DNA of 64,000 nt from Warburgia ugandensis (Eukaryota; Streptophyta; Magnoliopsida; Canellales; Canellaceae). The position numbers and the translations under genes were made by a program. Location of the stretch: assembly GCA_035236585.1 (NCBI GenBank), contig CP141138.1, forward strand, positions 26,113,437 through 26,177,436, read 5' to 3'. Each line of letters opens with the position of its first letter. Positions within the stretch are counted from its first letter, which is position 1. Below the pieces are notes generated by a model. It was not told where the DNA came from. It was given only the letters and a program-made list of their open reading frames with translations, and ran no database searches. Below, in pieces: positions 12,699-23,279 of this stretch.

Positions 12699-13023
12699 TG
12701 TTGACATAGGATCCCTAAATATCAAGGGCATATACTTTCCTTTCATAGCTGTTATAACAGATATAGATATGTCATCTAATCTTTGAATTTAGATGGATTG
12801 ATTCTTTGTGATAGTTTGATTGATTGTAATCTTATTTGTAATCCTCCAATGAGAAAACTGGAAGATTGATTGATTGTAATCTTAACTTATTTGTAATCCT
12901 CTAATGAGGAAACTGTATCATGTAACATCTAGAAATACTGATTAATTAAATAGAGTGAGACAAGCAAACAACATTATCCTCGTCTCCTGTACATGTTTTC
13001 TGTCATTAGTTTACATCTTAGCA
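12699..13023 (+). repeat. Copia 3' LTR
   Basis: It starts TGTTGACATAGG and ends TTAGCA, and aligns with 120-475. The true LTR start lies at 11694, because its first ten bases TGTTGACATA are present on the left side of the LINE and repeated on the right as part of the LINE's target duplication. Confidence 0.9.
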
Positions 13024-13028
13024 CTTTG

Positions 13029-13531
13029 GTTTTCAATAACTGCCTAATTGGATTTGAAGCCTCTTAAAAGTAGAAGGGGATAAGTATAATGGCTTATATG
13101 TTATACTATAATCTACACTATATAAAAGTATAAAGCAGTGTGATTTAATTAAAACTTGATTAAGTTAAACTATTCTCAGGCTGGTTTAAATCTTGCATGA
13201 GACCAGCTGGGATCATGAAATTATGAAGTCAATATGTTCATTCAAACTTGACATTAACCCATTCTAATACCATCTACCGTACTGGTGAAGTGATATACTC
13301 GATCGCTTGTTTTAGAAGTGACAAAATAAAATTTTAAGCAGTAAAATTGAAAAACTATGTATTGCTTACATGTTCTGTATATAGTTTGGAACTCCAGCCC
13401 TGACTTCATCCTGCATCATACAAATTTGCGTTCTATAAATTGTTTGATATTCATCTTATTGTTTTTCATTATTTACTACATAATTGCATTTTTCACTAAC
13501 AAAATTGTTTATCACGGTTCACTTGTGGCAG
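13029..13531 (+). other. TAF5 intron, remainder right of the copia element
   Basis: AT-rich and non-coding. I looked for the exon that normally precedes FSPVGHYF in plant TAF5 and found none here, so the intron must start left of position 1. It ends in a good acceptor (TGTGGCAG before 13532). Confidence 0.75.
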
Positions 13532-16500
13532 TTTAGTCCTGTTGGCCATTATTTTGCCAGTTGTTCACATGACCGGACAGCTAGGATTTGGTCTATGGAT
13601 CGAATCCAGCCTTTACGAATAATGGCAGGGCATCTGTCAGATGTTGATGTGAGTATGATTTTTCCTACTATACTTTTGCTTGTTTCTATCATATCATCAT
13701 CATAAACGTCTTATATTTATTGGTCTTTCCATATATATTTATGGTCCTCATAGTCTACAACATGCTCAGTGTAGGTTAGTAAGGTCATAATAGATGTTTG
13801 GACTTTGTTTGCCTTAAGCAATGGTGTTATTGTAAACTTTACTTGGTGTATGGTCTTTTACATCTTAACATTTTTGTATTTAGGAGCTTGCCATTTTGAA
13901 TGAAGTTCAATTTACCTGAGTTTCCATTACAGTAAGTAACCCTTCTTAGTCTCACTCCGTGCACCTTTCGTTAAGTGACACCCATCCAACCATCAGTGAT
14001 CATCAGGATTGGGTACAAAACTATTGGCTCTACCCAGGTAGAATTGGTTCATTACCATAAATTGCTGGTTGGTGGAATCAATAGTGGAATTTGTGAAACT
14101 CACAGATCAGAGGAGGCACCTATTAGGAGGGCTGCCAATGGATTGGATATGGTTCAGATACCAACATTCCATATCTATTTTAATGAATTTCATCGGTTCA
14201 GATTTCGTAATCCATTCAGTATCTTTCCATTTGCTTTGGTTCAGATAGTGGATTATCCATTCCACTCAGCTTTGCTAATTTTTTTTGAAAGCAAGACATA
14301 TAACTTGGTGCCTTTTATTTGACATGACTGTGCTTCTGTAGCTCTGATGATGCCTTGATACTTCAAACCGTAGTGTAGCTGTATGTTATCCTTTGAGTGT
14401 TCTGCTACATGAACAACCAGCATGCTGTTTTATGCTGAGCAAAGAGTTTCTATTGTCAAAAGAGTATCTATAAGTTGTCATGTGTCGCTGAGTTTCTATT
14501 GTCATATGAGCAAGAGATTATTAATTATTTATATTTTGGGCTATAACTTTTAGTTGCTTTATGTGCATAATGAATCAAACCAATTAGTTTATGAATCAAG
14601 CCCAATTAGTTTACTGCCTGTCTTGTTATGCTCTTGATTACGCCTTACAAAAGTTTATCAATATGGTTGACTGCATTTTTTATTAGTTGATAATTAATCT
14701 ATTTAAAATTTAATGCGTATTTGACTAAAGTTGGATCTTATTATTCAGTGTGTTCAATGGCATGCAAACTGTAATTACATTGCGACTGGATCTAGTGACA
14801 AGACGGTTAGATTATGGGATGTGCAAAGTGGGGAATGTGTTCGTATTTTTATTGGTCATAGGAGTATGGTATTATCAATAGCTATGTCTCCTGATGGGCG
14901 ATACATGGCCTCTGGTGATGAAGATGGAACCATCATGATGTGGGATCTCTCAAGTGGCCGCTGTGTTACACCTTTGGTGGGGCACACCTCTTGTGTATGG
15001 ATGCTTGCCTTCAGGTGAGGTTTATTTTAATTCACTTTGTTTTGACGTTATTTTATTAGTTTGCTATTATTTTAAGAAATCCATCTTTATGGGCAATAAT
15101 TGATTCAATCTAGCTATGGAAGTTCTTGGTATGAAATGGATGGATACCTTTCCATGTCATCATCATCATCAAGACCTTATCCTAATTAGGAATCGGTCAC
15201 ATGAATCTTATTCCTTCATTTCCCTTTATTAATTGTCATGGCTTCATTTAGTCCCAAAGTTTTTAAATCTTTTCTTACCACTTCTATCCATGTTCTTTTG
15301 GGCCTTCCCTTGCCCTTTTGCTACCTTCGACTTGGATCGCCTTAGTCTTTCTCTTTCTATTTGGTGCTGTTTTTGGTCTCCATTGGATATGTCCAAACCA
15401 TCTAAGTCTAATGTCTCTCATCTTGTTACCTATTTGTGCTACTCCTAAGTTTCCTCTAATGCTCACATTTCTAATTCTCTGTTGGATCCCCCTTTATGTA
15501 CTGATCATAATTAGATCATGTACCAAAGATTATAGTTATCCATGATTAGGCGCTGTGAGAATACTAGACTTCATTGTCAATTAGCCTCCTGGGTCAATTG
15601 GCTGTATGATTCGTCCTTGTGATTTTGGAATACTATTGACCCTTGTGGTCCACCCCTTCCTCGGACCCCGTATACGCGGGAGCTTCGTGCACTAGGGCTG
15701 CCCTTTTATCTTCATTAGCTTTTCCTTAGTTGAAGTGGATTCTTAGAATGCTTTTCAGGATAAATCCTCTCTCATCGTGGTTCAAAATCTGTTATATGCA
15801 TTTGGAAAAAGTTAAATTAATTCCATTACCTCCAACCATTTGCTGAACCTAGTTATTGTCCAAGAGCTAATCCAAGGGTGTCTGAAAAGGCATATGTCCA
15901 ACCATCAAGAGTAGCAATCTTCTAGCAGCAAATTCTTTATTCATTTGGTGTTTCACTTTGACAAATTTGACCTAAACCTTTCCTGGTAGAAAAATTTTCA
16001 CCCTTATTTGGGCATAATTTTTATTTTTCTGAGTCAACTACATTATTAGTTGCTGTCAAAACTTGCATAATTACGTCAAGAGAAGTGATATTTGGCTTGG
16101 CTTTAACTGCTAATACAACTTCGTAGCAGTCTTAGCATGACAAGTGTACCTTAAAACATATTTGAGGGTTAACACAGTCAAACATGGTAAATTATGCAGT
16201 TGGGTTAAGGAGACACGTGGCTTGTTGATAAAGCTCCTAATCTATATTAGTGGTTCAAGCTAAGCCAAATATCATTTCTCTTATGTCAGTTGGAGGATTT
16301 TAGAAAATTTTTAGTTGAAAAGAATCTCAACAAGTTATGAAATTAGGAAGATAAAGATGAAATGAAAAATAGGAAATGCCTTATTAAAGTACACAAATGG
16401 GTTTGGGATACTGAGTTAAAGACTCCCTCCCGGACTTCCTGTCATTCAGTGGGATCTGTCTGACTGAATAGTGGGGCCTGCTGTAATGTCAGGCAGGCCC

Positions 16501-17772
16501 TACTGGATGATTGGGAGTCCTGGCTCGACTCCTTGACTCATGATCTGGCAAGCAGTTCTCTAAATGAAATGGTTTGTCACTTTGGAACATTTAGAGAAGA
16601 AATATGTTGTACAACCCAAGAAACATTCCTGGCAAGATGTTTGCAGCTGTAAAACCTCATGGAACAACTGCCAAAATCGGTGACTCAAGTTGGTCTTTTG
16701 GAGACTATGCTTTTTGGTTGGTTGAACATGAGATCTATTCACTTGTAGTAATGGAATGGAAAGAGAATTGCCAACCATTCTTACACCTAGACTGTAAAAT
16801 ATAGAATTGGCATCGTTTAGATGATTATACTAGACACGAGCATTGCTGGAGGGTTTGCAATGTCTTGCCTTCTCAGTTTCAGTAAGATCATATGTTGCAT
16901 TTGCAGGAGAGGTGGTAACCCTCCCTTCTCTGCTTTCTTCCCCCAAGTAGTATTTGTTTCCACTTTCTTAGTCAAACATACCTTTAAAACAGGGTAGATC
17001 TGTTAATTAAGCAGGCAACAATCTATGATTACCCTTGCTGTCTGAAAGGCAGCAGTGCGAGCAAGCATTTTCCCAGGGAAAAAATAATTATCTAATTTTT
17101 GTGTATTTTTCAAGCATGTAGCATTCAGCCATGACATGATTTTGGTCTCCATGTCAGTTCAAATTGGTTTTGGCTTGTAAGTGTCCTTGTATGGGAAAGA
17201 CAGCTAACGCATTACAGTGAGAACTTTAATATAAACATGCTTTTAGAATGAATTTTTTTTTTTATATTTTTTTTTCACTTGCATAAGTAGACTTGCCTTG
17301 CGTGAAGATGTTGTTGGTGGATTTTAAGCACATCTGTTCCGATGCATCTCAGTTGTGAAGGTTCACTTCTCGCTTCTGGATCAGCTGACTGTACTGTAAA
17401 GTTATGGGATGTTGCCGCAAGCCCCAAAGTACCAAGAGCAGATGACAAGTATGTCAACCAATATGAATTTGTATGTTTGCTTCAAATATTGAATGTATTG
17501 AAAGAAATTAACAGTATTATCTCTTCTAATCAGCAAAGTTGGAAGCGCAAATAGACTAAGATCACTAAAAACGCTGCCGACCAAATCAACTCCAGTCTAT
17601 TCTTTGCTGGTAAGGCCACATATATACAGATATAATAGTGCATACACAGTGTGTATACTTCCTTGCTCATGTGGCCTCTTTGAAGATCCTTAATCTTTCT
17701 CTTTTTATTTGTGTGCAGTTCTCTAGAAGGAATCTTTTATTTGCAGCTGGGGTGCTCTCAAAATCTGTGTGA
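13532..17772 (+). CDS. TAF5: TFIID subunit 5 (TAF5), C-terminal WD40 exons, partial
   Basis: Five exons, 13532-13648, 14749-15014, 17353-17448, 17534-17609 and 17719-17772, code 202 residues and a TGA stop. All introns are GT-AG and the frame is continuous through phases 0, 2, 2, 0. TAF5 is a scaffold of the general transcription factor TFIID in the nucleus. Its C-terminal WD40 propeller contacts TAF6/TAF9. Visible WD repeats: ASCSHDRTARIWSMD, IATGSSDKTVRLWDV, MASGDEDGTIMMWDL and LASGSADCTVKLWDV. The last exons (SANRLRSLKTLPTKSTPVYS, FSRRNLLFAAGVLSK) match the plant TAF5 tail as recalled from the family. The N-terminal LisH/NTD2 part and the first WD repeats are outside the window, to the left. 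No lesion is visible in these exons. The alternative start of exon 4 a few bases downstream cannot be excluded. Confidence 0.93.
13649..14748 (+). other. TAF5 intron, no recognised element
   Basis: Donor GTGAGT, acceptor TTATTCAG. A plus-strand open frame at 13975-14322 has no family similarity that I recognise and is taken as chance. Nothing else is seen. Confidence 0.85.
15155..15482 (-). mobile_element. RTE-clade LINE 3' fragment in TAF5 intron
   Basis: The minus strand codes IGNKMRDIRLRWFGHIQWRP followed by basic residues, the C-terminal signature of plant RTE reverse transcriptases. The (TCATCA)n at 15155-15170 is the 3' tail on the plus strand. It is similar to the left 0.3 kb of 11704-12695, so the two are members of one family in the same orientation. 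Only the last 330 bp remain. Confidence 0.85.
15630..15706 (+). mobile_element. Au SINE, 3' fragment
   Basis: It matches the last 80 bases of the family: ACCCTTGTGGTCCACCCCTT, the CGCGGGAGCTTCGTGCACTA stretch, and GGGCTGCCCTTTT. The 5' half is missing. Confidence 0.8.
15707..17352 (+). other. TAF5 intron, remainder
   Basis: Apart from the hairpin, I see no coding or repeat family. A (T)n-rich stretch at 17251-17277 precedes the acceptor at 17351-17352. Confidence 0.7.
16432..16520. repeat. Imperfect hairpin in TAF5 intron
   Basis: Left arm 16432-16464 and right arm 16488-16520 are 33 bases each, about 25 of 33 complementary by strict pairing, with a 23-base loop. Four of the mismatched positions could be G:U pairs in RNA. 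It could be a short foldback element or a microRNA-like precursor. No target is known to me. Confidence 0.5.
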
Positions 17773-18400
17773 AAACGAAAAGACCAAGGACTGGATTAAG
17801 TTGACGACGTTTAGCTTCTATACCGTTTTCTTGGTTACTCATTTAAATTAACCCTGAATAGTCTTTCTTAACTAGTTGATGTACTATATACAAGCAAAAC
17901 AACGGCCAAACTGTGTTCTACATGTTCTTGACACTTTAGATTATTCATCTGGCGCGGCGTTCCTGTACTCGGTTTGTCTCATTTCTTCGTGATGCCATTG
18001 AAGCTTGGTTCTTTGTTAGGTATGTCCGTAATGGTGCAAGAATTATGCTCGTCTGTCCATCTGATCAACAGAATAAGGCCCTCTAAGACTGAAAATACTG
18101 AAATTCTGGTGATGTGCCTTGGAGAGGAATCCCCTCATTTTAATATTTTAATTTATGATAGAAGTAAACGTGTGTATCCATGTTGGCCACATGCACTGAA
18201 GAAGGCAATTGGCCATCCAAACCGTTTGATCTTTTTCTCACATTCTTAGTAATTGATATTAGAGAAACTTCCAGTTCCAGTTATTGTCCACAAGTTTTAG
18301 CCACTTGGAGCACTTTGACGGGTCTTTGCCTGTGGAGGGCCCAAGTAAAAACTTCTTCGTTACTGTAGCACAAAGAACCCCGTGCCCTTCTCTCTCTCTC
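17773..18400 (+). other. TAF5 3' untranslated and downstream region
   Basis: It follows the TGA at 17770-17772. No further exon fits the TAF5 frame. The end of the transcript cannot be set: AT-rich stretches occur but no single convincing polyadenylation signal. Short (TC)n near 18391-18401. Confidence 0.55.
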
Positions 18401-18454
18401 TCAAAATATTATGGCACCAACTTGGTTCCTGACACATTTTAGACGCCAAAATTT

Positions 18455-18995
18455 CTAGCCCCATCTATTGGATGATAAATTTCTGCATGTTCTCATTTTC
18501 TTCATTCGTATTTCAGCTGAACAAGTCAAATGATGAGGAAAAGAATAATAGAAAGCCCAATTGAAAATAACCTTACTGAGTCCATGACGATGGCCTCCCT
18601 TGTGCTTTAGTTGACCAACATTACCATCATTTTCAGCTTGCGATCTTGAATCTGCCGGAGTTAAAAGTGGAACAGGAAATCCATTTTTATAGCAAGGAGC
18701 AATTCCAAGCTTCACCACCTCAGAAATCAAAGAGTGACTGCAACAAAGATTAGTTCCCACTCAACTGCAAAACAGCCAATCTATGTATAGAGGATCCATT
18801 AAAAGGATGAACTCCCTGGAAATTGTTGTTCTCTATATTCTAAGTACTTCAAACCCTTAATCTCGGCAAAAAATATTTGGAACGGAGCCATTTAACTGAT
18901 TTGAACTAAGATCGATGTGGGGTTAAAGATGAGATTTAGATAAAGTATCAAGAACTGGATCCAAAAGGTGTGAATTAGTCAATGAAGAGTCTGCT
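18455..18995 (-). pseudogene. Relic of an LRR receptor-like protein gene
   Basis: Minus-strand translation gives a textbook leucine-rich repeat, IDLSSNQLNGSVPNIF (about 18865-18920), preceded in the same frame by LDTLSKSHL, with a stop codon between HL and the PHIDL segment. A further minus-strand frame at 18455-18760 (EVVKLGIAPCYKNGFPVPLL) resembles the extracellular juxtamembrane stretch that follows the last repeat in inactive LRR receptor kinases of the At3g03770 type. No kinase domain is visible. The stops and the lack of other repeats point to a decayed fragment rather than a working gene. The LRR is secure; the subfamily is a guess. Confidence 0.5.
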
Positions 18996-20170
18996 TTGCC
19001 AAAAATTTTCTGCCCAAATAGAGAAAAGAGGATTATAAGTAAGAGAATTACAGAAAGGCGTGAGAGAAATTCAACGGTTTGGATTAAAACCCTTACTGTA
19101 ATCCTCTTGTCGCTGTTTTGGCCGAAAGTTTCATGGTCTTGCAGTGGTAGTGGAATTTCTTTCCAGTTTGCAGGACAATTTTGTCCCAAAATATAGGATG
19201 ACTGGGCCATTATCGTCATGAAACAAGTTAACAGGCAAATTAGAACCCTCCATTGCCAAAGGCCTGTAAACTGCACTAAAGGGTCTATATCTTTTGTGCT
19301 ATAATCAGAAGAGGAATTCTCCCTTGATATTATCGTTCAAGAAATTGAGAGTTTAGTGTTTGTTTTCGACCTTGTAAGCACTCACTACGACAAGGAGAAG
19401 ATTTTGATGAGCAACCTGCAAACACCTGGTCCGCGCAATAGTGGTTTTGGGTTAAAATCCTAGTTTTTAGTGCATTTAGCTGTGCAATGGGACACTTCCT
19501 TAGAATCTTCGGTCATTTTCATGGAGTTCATCTTTGAATGATCCAACCGACTCATCTGATTGGTCTAGTCTTGGATATCTAGTATTTTAACAACTAGATG
19601 AAGTAGCTTATTATCCCAAGAAGTGGAAGCTTAGTAACTACATATATCTAAATTTAAGTACCAAAACCATGGCATTTAGGCTGCTAAGCTCATGCTTCAA
19701 ACATGATCTTTTGTTTGTGAGATATTCAAAGCTAGAGCAAACAGGAGAGTGGGTTGGATCATTCGAAGATTGGCCCATTAATGAAAAAAATGAGGGGCAC
19801 TTCTAGAGAAATGTCCTATAGGATCTTCGGCTTAGCATTACTCATATTAATAATCACTTGTAATTGATATAAGATTGATCCTGTAACGGTCAGATATAAA
19901 AAATACAAACATGGTGTCAATAAAGTGGGCGAAGCTTTTCGGATCTCCAACTCTCATCTTACACAGGTCATGCTCAAAACTACCCATGTAGATTTTTCTG
20001 TTATTTTAAAGCATATAGGAGCTGCTTAGACAGTACAATAAGTACCTCAGCAACTATGAATTATTTTAATCTGATACGTTCTTTGTGATTTTTTCTTTTT
20101 TTATCATTTTTTAAGCAAAGCATATTTCTGTTATCTGAAAAAACAAACTACTACATTTTTAAAGAAAAGC
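18996..20170. other. Intergenic, nothing recognised
   Basis: A minus-strand open frame (18923-19276) has a hydrophobic stretch but, above the LRR part, no family that I recognise. The rest is low-complexity to AT-rich, with no repeat ends or motifs. Confidence 0.5.
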
Positions 20171-20174
20171 ATCT

Positions 20175-20277
20175 AGATACAGTTTTGCCTGCAGCATCAT
20201 CCTGCAGGATTTTATACAAAAAGGATGGAGCAAAAAAGAAGGAAGACTGATTGATACATTCCCTTGGCTGCACCCAT
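20175..20277 (-). pseudogene. LINE-type RNase H relic, downstream piece
   Basis: This continues, on the minus strand, the RNase H relic at 28559-28905, from which it is separated by the copia element. The two meet at the target duplication CCCAT (20273-20277 and 28559-28563). The assignment rests on contiguity, as the protein signal here is weak. Confidence 0.35.
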
Positions 20278-20536
20278 TGTTGAATATTTCTTTATTGATG
20301 AAAACCTTCATTATACTAAGATCATCCATGTCAAATCATCAAGAATAATAGACTAGATGCGGAAGCGTACCTGAATCCATGAGAACGGATGTGATTCATG
20401 AGTCTTGTGGTTCTTGATCTTCCAAATTGAAGCGTATGAATTTTCTAGAGAAGGGGTTTTCCCTTTTCTGACGATGGGATGTTAGAAAAGAATTATATGT
20501 ACAATTTGGGGACCATAACCTTTTATAACTACATAT

Positions 20537-20744
20537 ACTTTTCTTATTTCTAATTTCAGCCCATCATGAATTAGAAATCAGAAATTAGGACTCTACACAT
20601 AATAAAGCTCATACTTTGTGAGATGACTTAAGCCCATTTGACTTTTCTTATTTCTAATTTCAGCCCATCATGAATTAGAAATCAGAAATTAGGACTCTAC
20701 ACATAATAAAGCTCATACTTTGTGAGATGACTTAAGCCCATTTG
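20537..20744. repeat. 104-bp tandem duplication
   Basis: The two copies are virtually identical, starting ACTTTTCTTATTTC at 20537 and 20641. Identity between copies far exceeds that to the other LTR, so the duplication is younger than the insertion. Confidence 0.93.
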
Positions 20745-20757
20745 ACTTTAAACCTTA

Positions 20758-20759
<2 letters not shown>

Positions 20760-20836
<77 letters not shown>
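20760..20836. repeat. (CA)n microsatellite
   Basis: An uninterrupted CA tract of about 38 units inside the copia left LTR. The other LTR has a different sequence there. Confidence 0.97.
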
Positions 20837-20837
<1 letters not shown>

Positions 20838-21274
20838 CACTTTATAATTGTATATCACAATACAACCTTATGAGCTCAAAATCTTTACTATCATGATAAA
20901 AAAAAAACATCTCCAAACAATCTCATCTATTAATAATTTTAATATAGGATCAAGGCGATCTTCGTTATATGTATTGTAACTAAATTCATCCATGGTCACA
21001 TATATCAACACAACCAAACGACATAGATCAAGTATGGCTGTGTAGCATGGAATTACATGCAATGTGATCTAAACATACCTATTTCCAACTGGTCCAACTT
21101 TATTATTTATGAGATCATATTAAAACTAAATCAGAGTAAAATATTAAGTTGAAAACTTTATTTCTGCAGAAAATATCCATAAACATAAGATGTGCCTGAA
21201 ATAGAAAAGCATATAAATGCAAACTCCCACTAATCTAGTATATCCTCAAATTTTACAACACTCATATGAGCAGT

Positions 21275-22672
21275 TGACACACATCCCGTGAAGGATCTAC
21301 AATAACGATATTGTCTCGTACAGGGCCCGCAGGTCCCACGGGTTTTGTTTCTCCCCCCTACAGGGGAAAACCGGCCGTTACTGTGAGAGGCGATCTTGCC
21401 CCTTATCACCCAGCCCAGCTCCCCTCTCCAGGTGGCATGGGACGAACTCTCAACCGTCCCCCCCTCAACCTTAGCCGTTTCGCCACCCCTCACAAGGCCA
21501 TGGTACCTCATGATGCCTGAGCTAGCAATGATAGATACCATTTGACACACCCCCCGTAAAGGGTCCACAGTAACGATATTGTCCCGTATAGGGCCCGTAG
21601 GTCCCACGGATTTTGTTTTTACCCCCTTACAGGGGAAAACCGGTCATTACTATGAGAGGCGATCCCGCCCCTTATCACCCAGCCCAGCTCCCCTCTCCAG
21701 GCGGTATGGGACTAACTCTCAACCGTCCCCCTCTCGGCCTTTACCACTTCGCCACCCCTCACAAGGCCATGGTACCTCACGGTGCCTGAGTCGGCAAGGG
21801 TAGATCTCTCCCCCTTAGGGGACACACCCTCTTGTGAGGCCCATATGTTGTTAGCCACCCATCACCACGAGGAGACTGGCTCTGATATCATTTGACACAC
21901 CCCCCGTGAAGGGTCCACAGTAATGATATTATCCCGTACAGGGCCTGCAGGTCCCATAGGTTTTGTTTCTCCCCCCTTACAGGGAAAAACCGGTCGTTAC
22001 TGTGAGAGGTGATCCCACCTCTTATCACCCAACCCAGCTCCCCTCTCCAGGTAGTATGGGACTAACTCTCAACTGTCCCCCCTCGGCCTTCACCACTTCG
22101 CCATCCCTCACAAGGCCATGGTACCTCACAGTGCCTGGGCCAGCAAGGGTAGATCTCTCCCCCTTAGGGGACACATGCCCTCGTGTGAGGACCATATGCG
22201 GTTAGCCACCCATCACCATGAGGAGACTGGCTCTGATACCATTTGACACACCCCCCGTGAAGGGTCCACAGTAACGATATTGTCCCGTACAGGGCCCGCA
22301 GGTCCCACGGGTTTTGTTTCTCCCCCCTTATAGGGGAAAACCGATCGTTACTGTGAGAGGCGATCCCGGCCCTTATCACCCAGCCTAGCTCCCCTCTCCA
22401 GGCGGTATGGGACTAACTCTCAATCGTCCCCCCCTCGGCCTTCGCAGCTTTAGCACCCCTCATAAGGCCATGGTACCTCACGGTGCCTGAGCCGGCAAGG
22501 GTAGATCTCTCCCCCTTAGGGGACACACGCCCTCGTGTGAGGCCCATATGCGGTTAGCCACCCATCATCACGAGGAGACTGGCTCTAATAGGGGAGAAAC
22601 AAAACCTGTGGGACCTGCGGGCCCTGTACGGGACAATATAGTTATTGTCGACCCTTCACAGGGTGTGTGTCA
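21275..22672 (-). mobile_element. Tandem TRIM-like LTR array nested near the copia 3' coding end
   Basis: Four LTR-like units begin TGACACAC at 21275, 21543, 21893 and 22244. They are followed by a partial LTR in inverted orientation (22589-22672), so both outer edges read TGACACAC inward. Between LTR units lie short internal domains of about 85 bp. Read on the minus strand, each has a primer site (TGGTATCAGAGCC or close) next to one LTR and a purine tract (AAGGGGGAGAGA) at the other side. There is no coding capacity. GC content is clearly higher than the surroundings. GCAGT (21270-21274) and GTAGT (22673-22677) are the likely target duplication. Classified as TRIM by structure; the family name is unknown to me. 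Confidence 0.8.
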
Positions 22673-22689
22673 GTAGTATACTCATGAAA

Positions 22690-23183
22690 GACCTTGGGTG
22701 GTAGTCCCTTAGTAAGCGGATCCGCAACCATGGAGTCTGTGCTAATATGCTCTATATACACTTGACCACTCTGAACTCTTTCCTTAACAACTAGGAACTT
22801 GATGTCTATATGCTTTGACTTCGTCGAGCTTCTGTTTTTGTTGGAATATAAGGCTGCTAACTTATTGTCACAAAATAACTTAAGTGGCCTTTCAATTCTA
22901 TCCACAATTAGCAGCCCTATGACAAAATTTCTTAGTCATATTCCATGATTGGATGCCTCATAACATGCTATAAACTCAATTGCCATGGTGGAAGAAGCAA
23001 TGAGTGTCTCCTTAGCACTCTTCCAGGAGATAGCTCCTCCAGTAAGTAGATAGATATAGCCTGAAGTGGATCTTCGATTGTCTTGGCATCTAACAAAGTC
23101 GGAGTCGAATACCCAATGATCTCTAACTTATCCGACCTCCCGTATGTGAGTATATAATGTTTTGTTCTCTGAAGATACTGCAT
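22690..23183 (-). pseudogene. Copia RNase H remnant
   Basis: Minus-strand peptides LFCDNKLAALYSNK and TKHIDIKFLVVKERVQSGQV with ADPLTKGLPPKVFHEY (about 22680-22870) are the C-terminal half of copia RNase H. QYLQRTKHYILTYGRSDKLE (about 23120-23180) is its N-terminal half. The TRIM array interrupts just after KVFHEY. Confidence 0.88.
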
Positions 23184-23279
23184 GACCCATTTGGCTACTT
23201 TCTAATGATCTATTCCTGGATTGCTCAAATATCTACCTAACATCCCAAAAATGTACGCAATATCCGGATGAGTACAAAC

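Larger units (their letters stand above)
120..13023 (+). mobile_element. Ty1/copia LTR retrotransposon, broken, carrying nested insertions
   Basis: Both LTRs, a primer binding site, and gag, integrase, reverse transcriptase and RNase H remnants are present in copia order on the plus strand. The element is flanked by a 5-bp target duplication CTTTG (115-119 and 13024-13028). It has been split by a reversed gypsy element (959-7666) in gag, and an RTE LINE (11704-12695) sits ten bases inside its 3' LTR. Removing the insertions leaves about 5.2 kb, the usual size for a plant copia. The coding part is a fossil with many breaks. The LTRs differ by an internal duplication and scattered changes, so the insertion is not recent. 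Seen: ends, TSD, domains. Inferred: order of events. Confidence 0.93.
20278..20890 (-). repeat. Copia 3' LTR with internal duplication and (CA)n
   Basis: It starts TGTTGAATATTTC as at 28092. A 104-bp segment is tandemly duplicated (20537-20640, 20641-20744) and is single in the other LTR. A CA tract follows. The inner edge is uncertain (about 20880-20895). Confidence 0.75.

Noticed and set aside
13382-13440. Sequence beginning TTTGGAACTCC as the preceding TAF5 exon
   Set aside because: Its translation lacks the expected segment before FSPVGHYF and it has no convincing splice sites.
13975-14322. Open frame of 115 codons as an extra TAF5 exon
   Set aside because: It does not resemble any WD40 sequence, and the flanking exons join in frame without it.
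21275-22672. CRISPR-like or satellite array
   Set aside because: The repeats are 268-351 bp with primer-site and purine-tract motifs and a target duplication. This is a retroelement array in a plant genome, not CRISPR.
21275-22672. Cassandra-type TRIM carrying a 5S rRNA gene
   Set aside because: No 5S rRNA sequence could be recognised in the LTR units on either strand.
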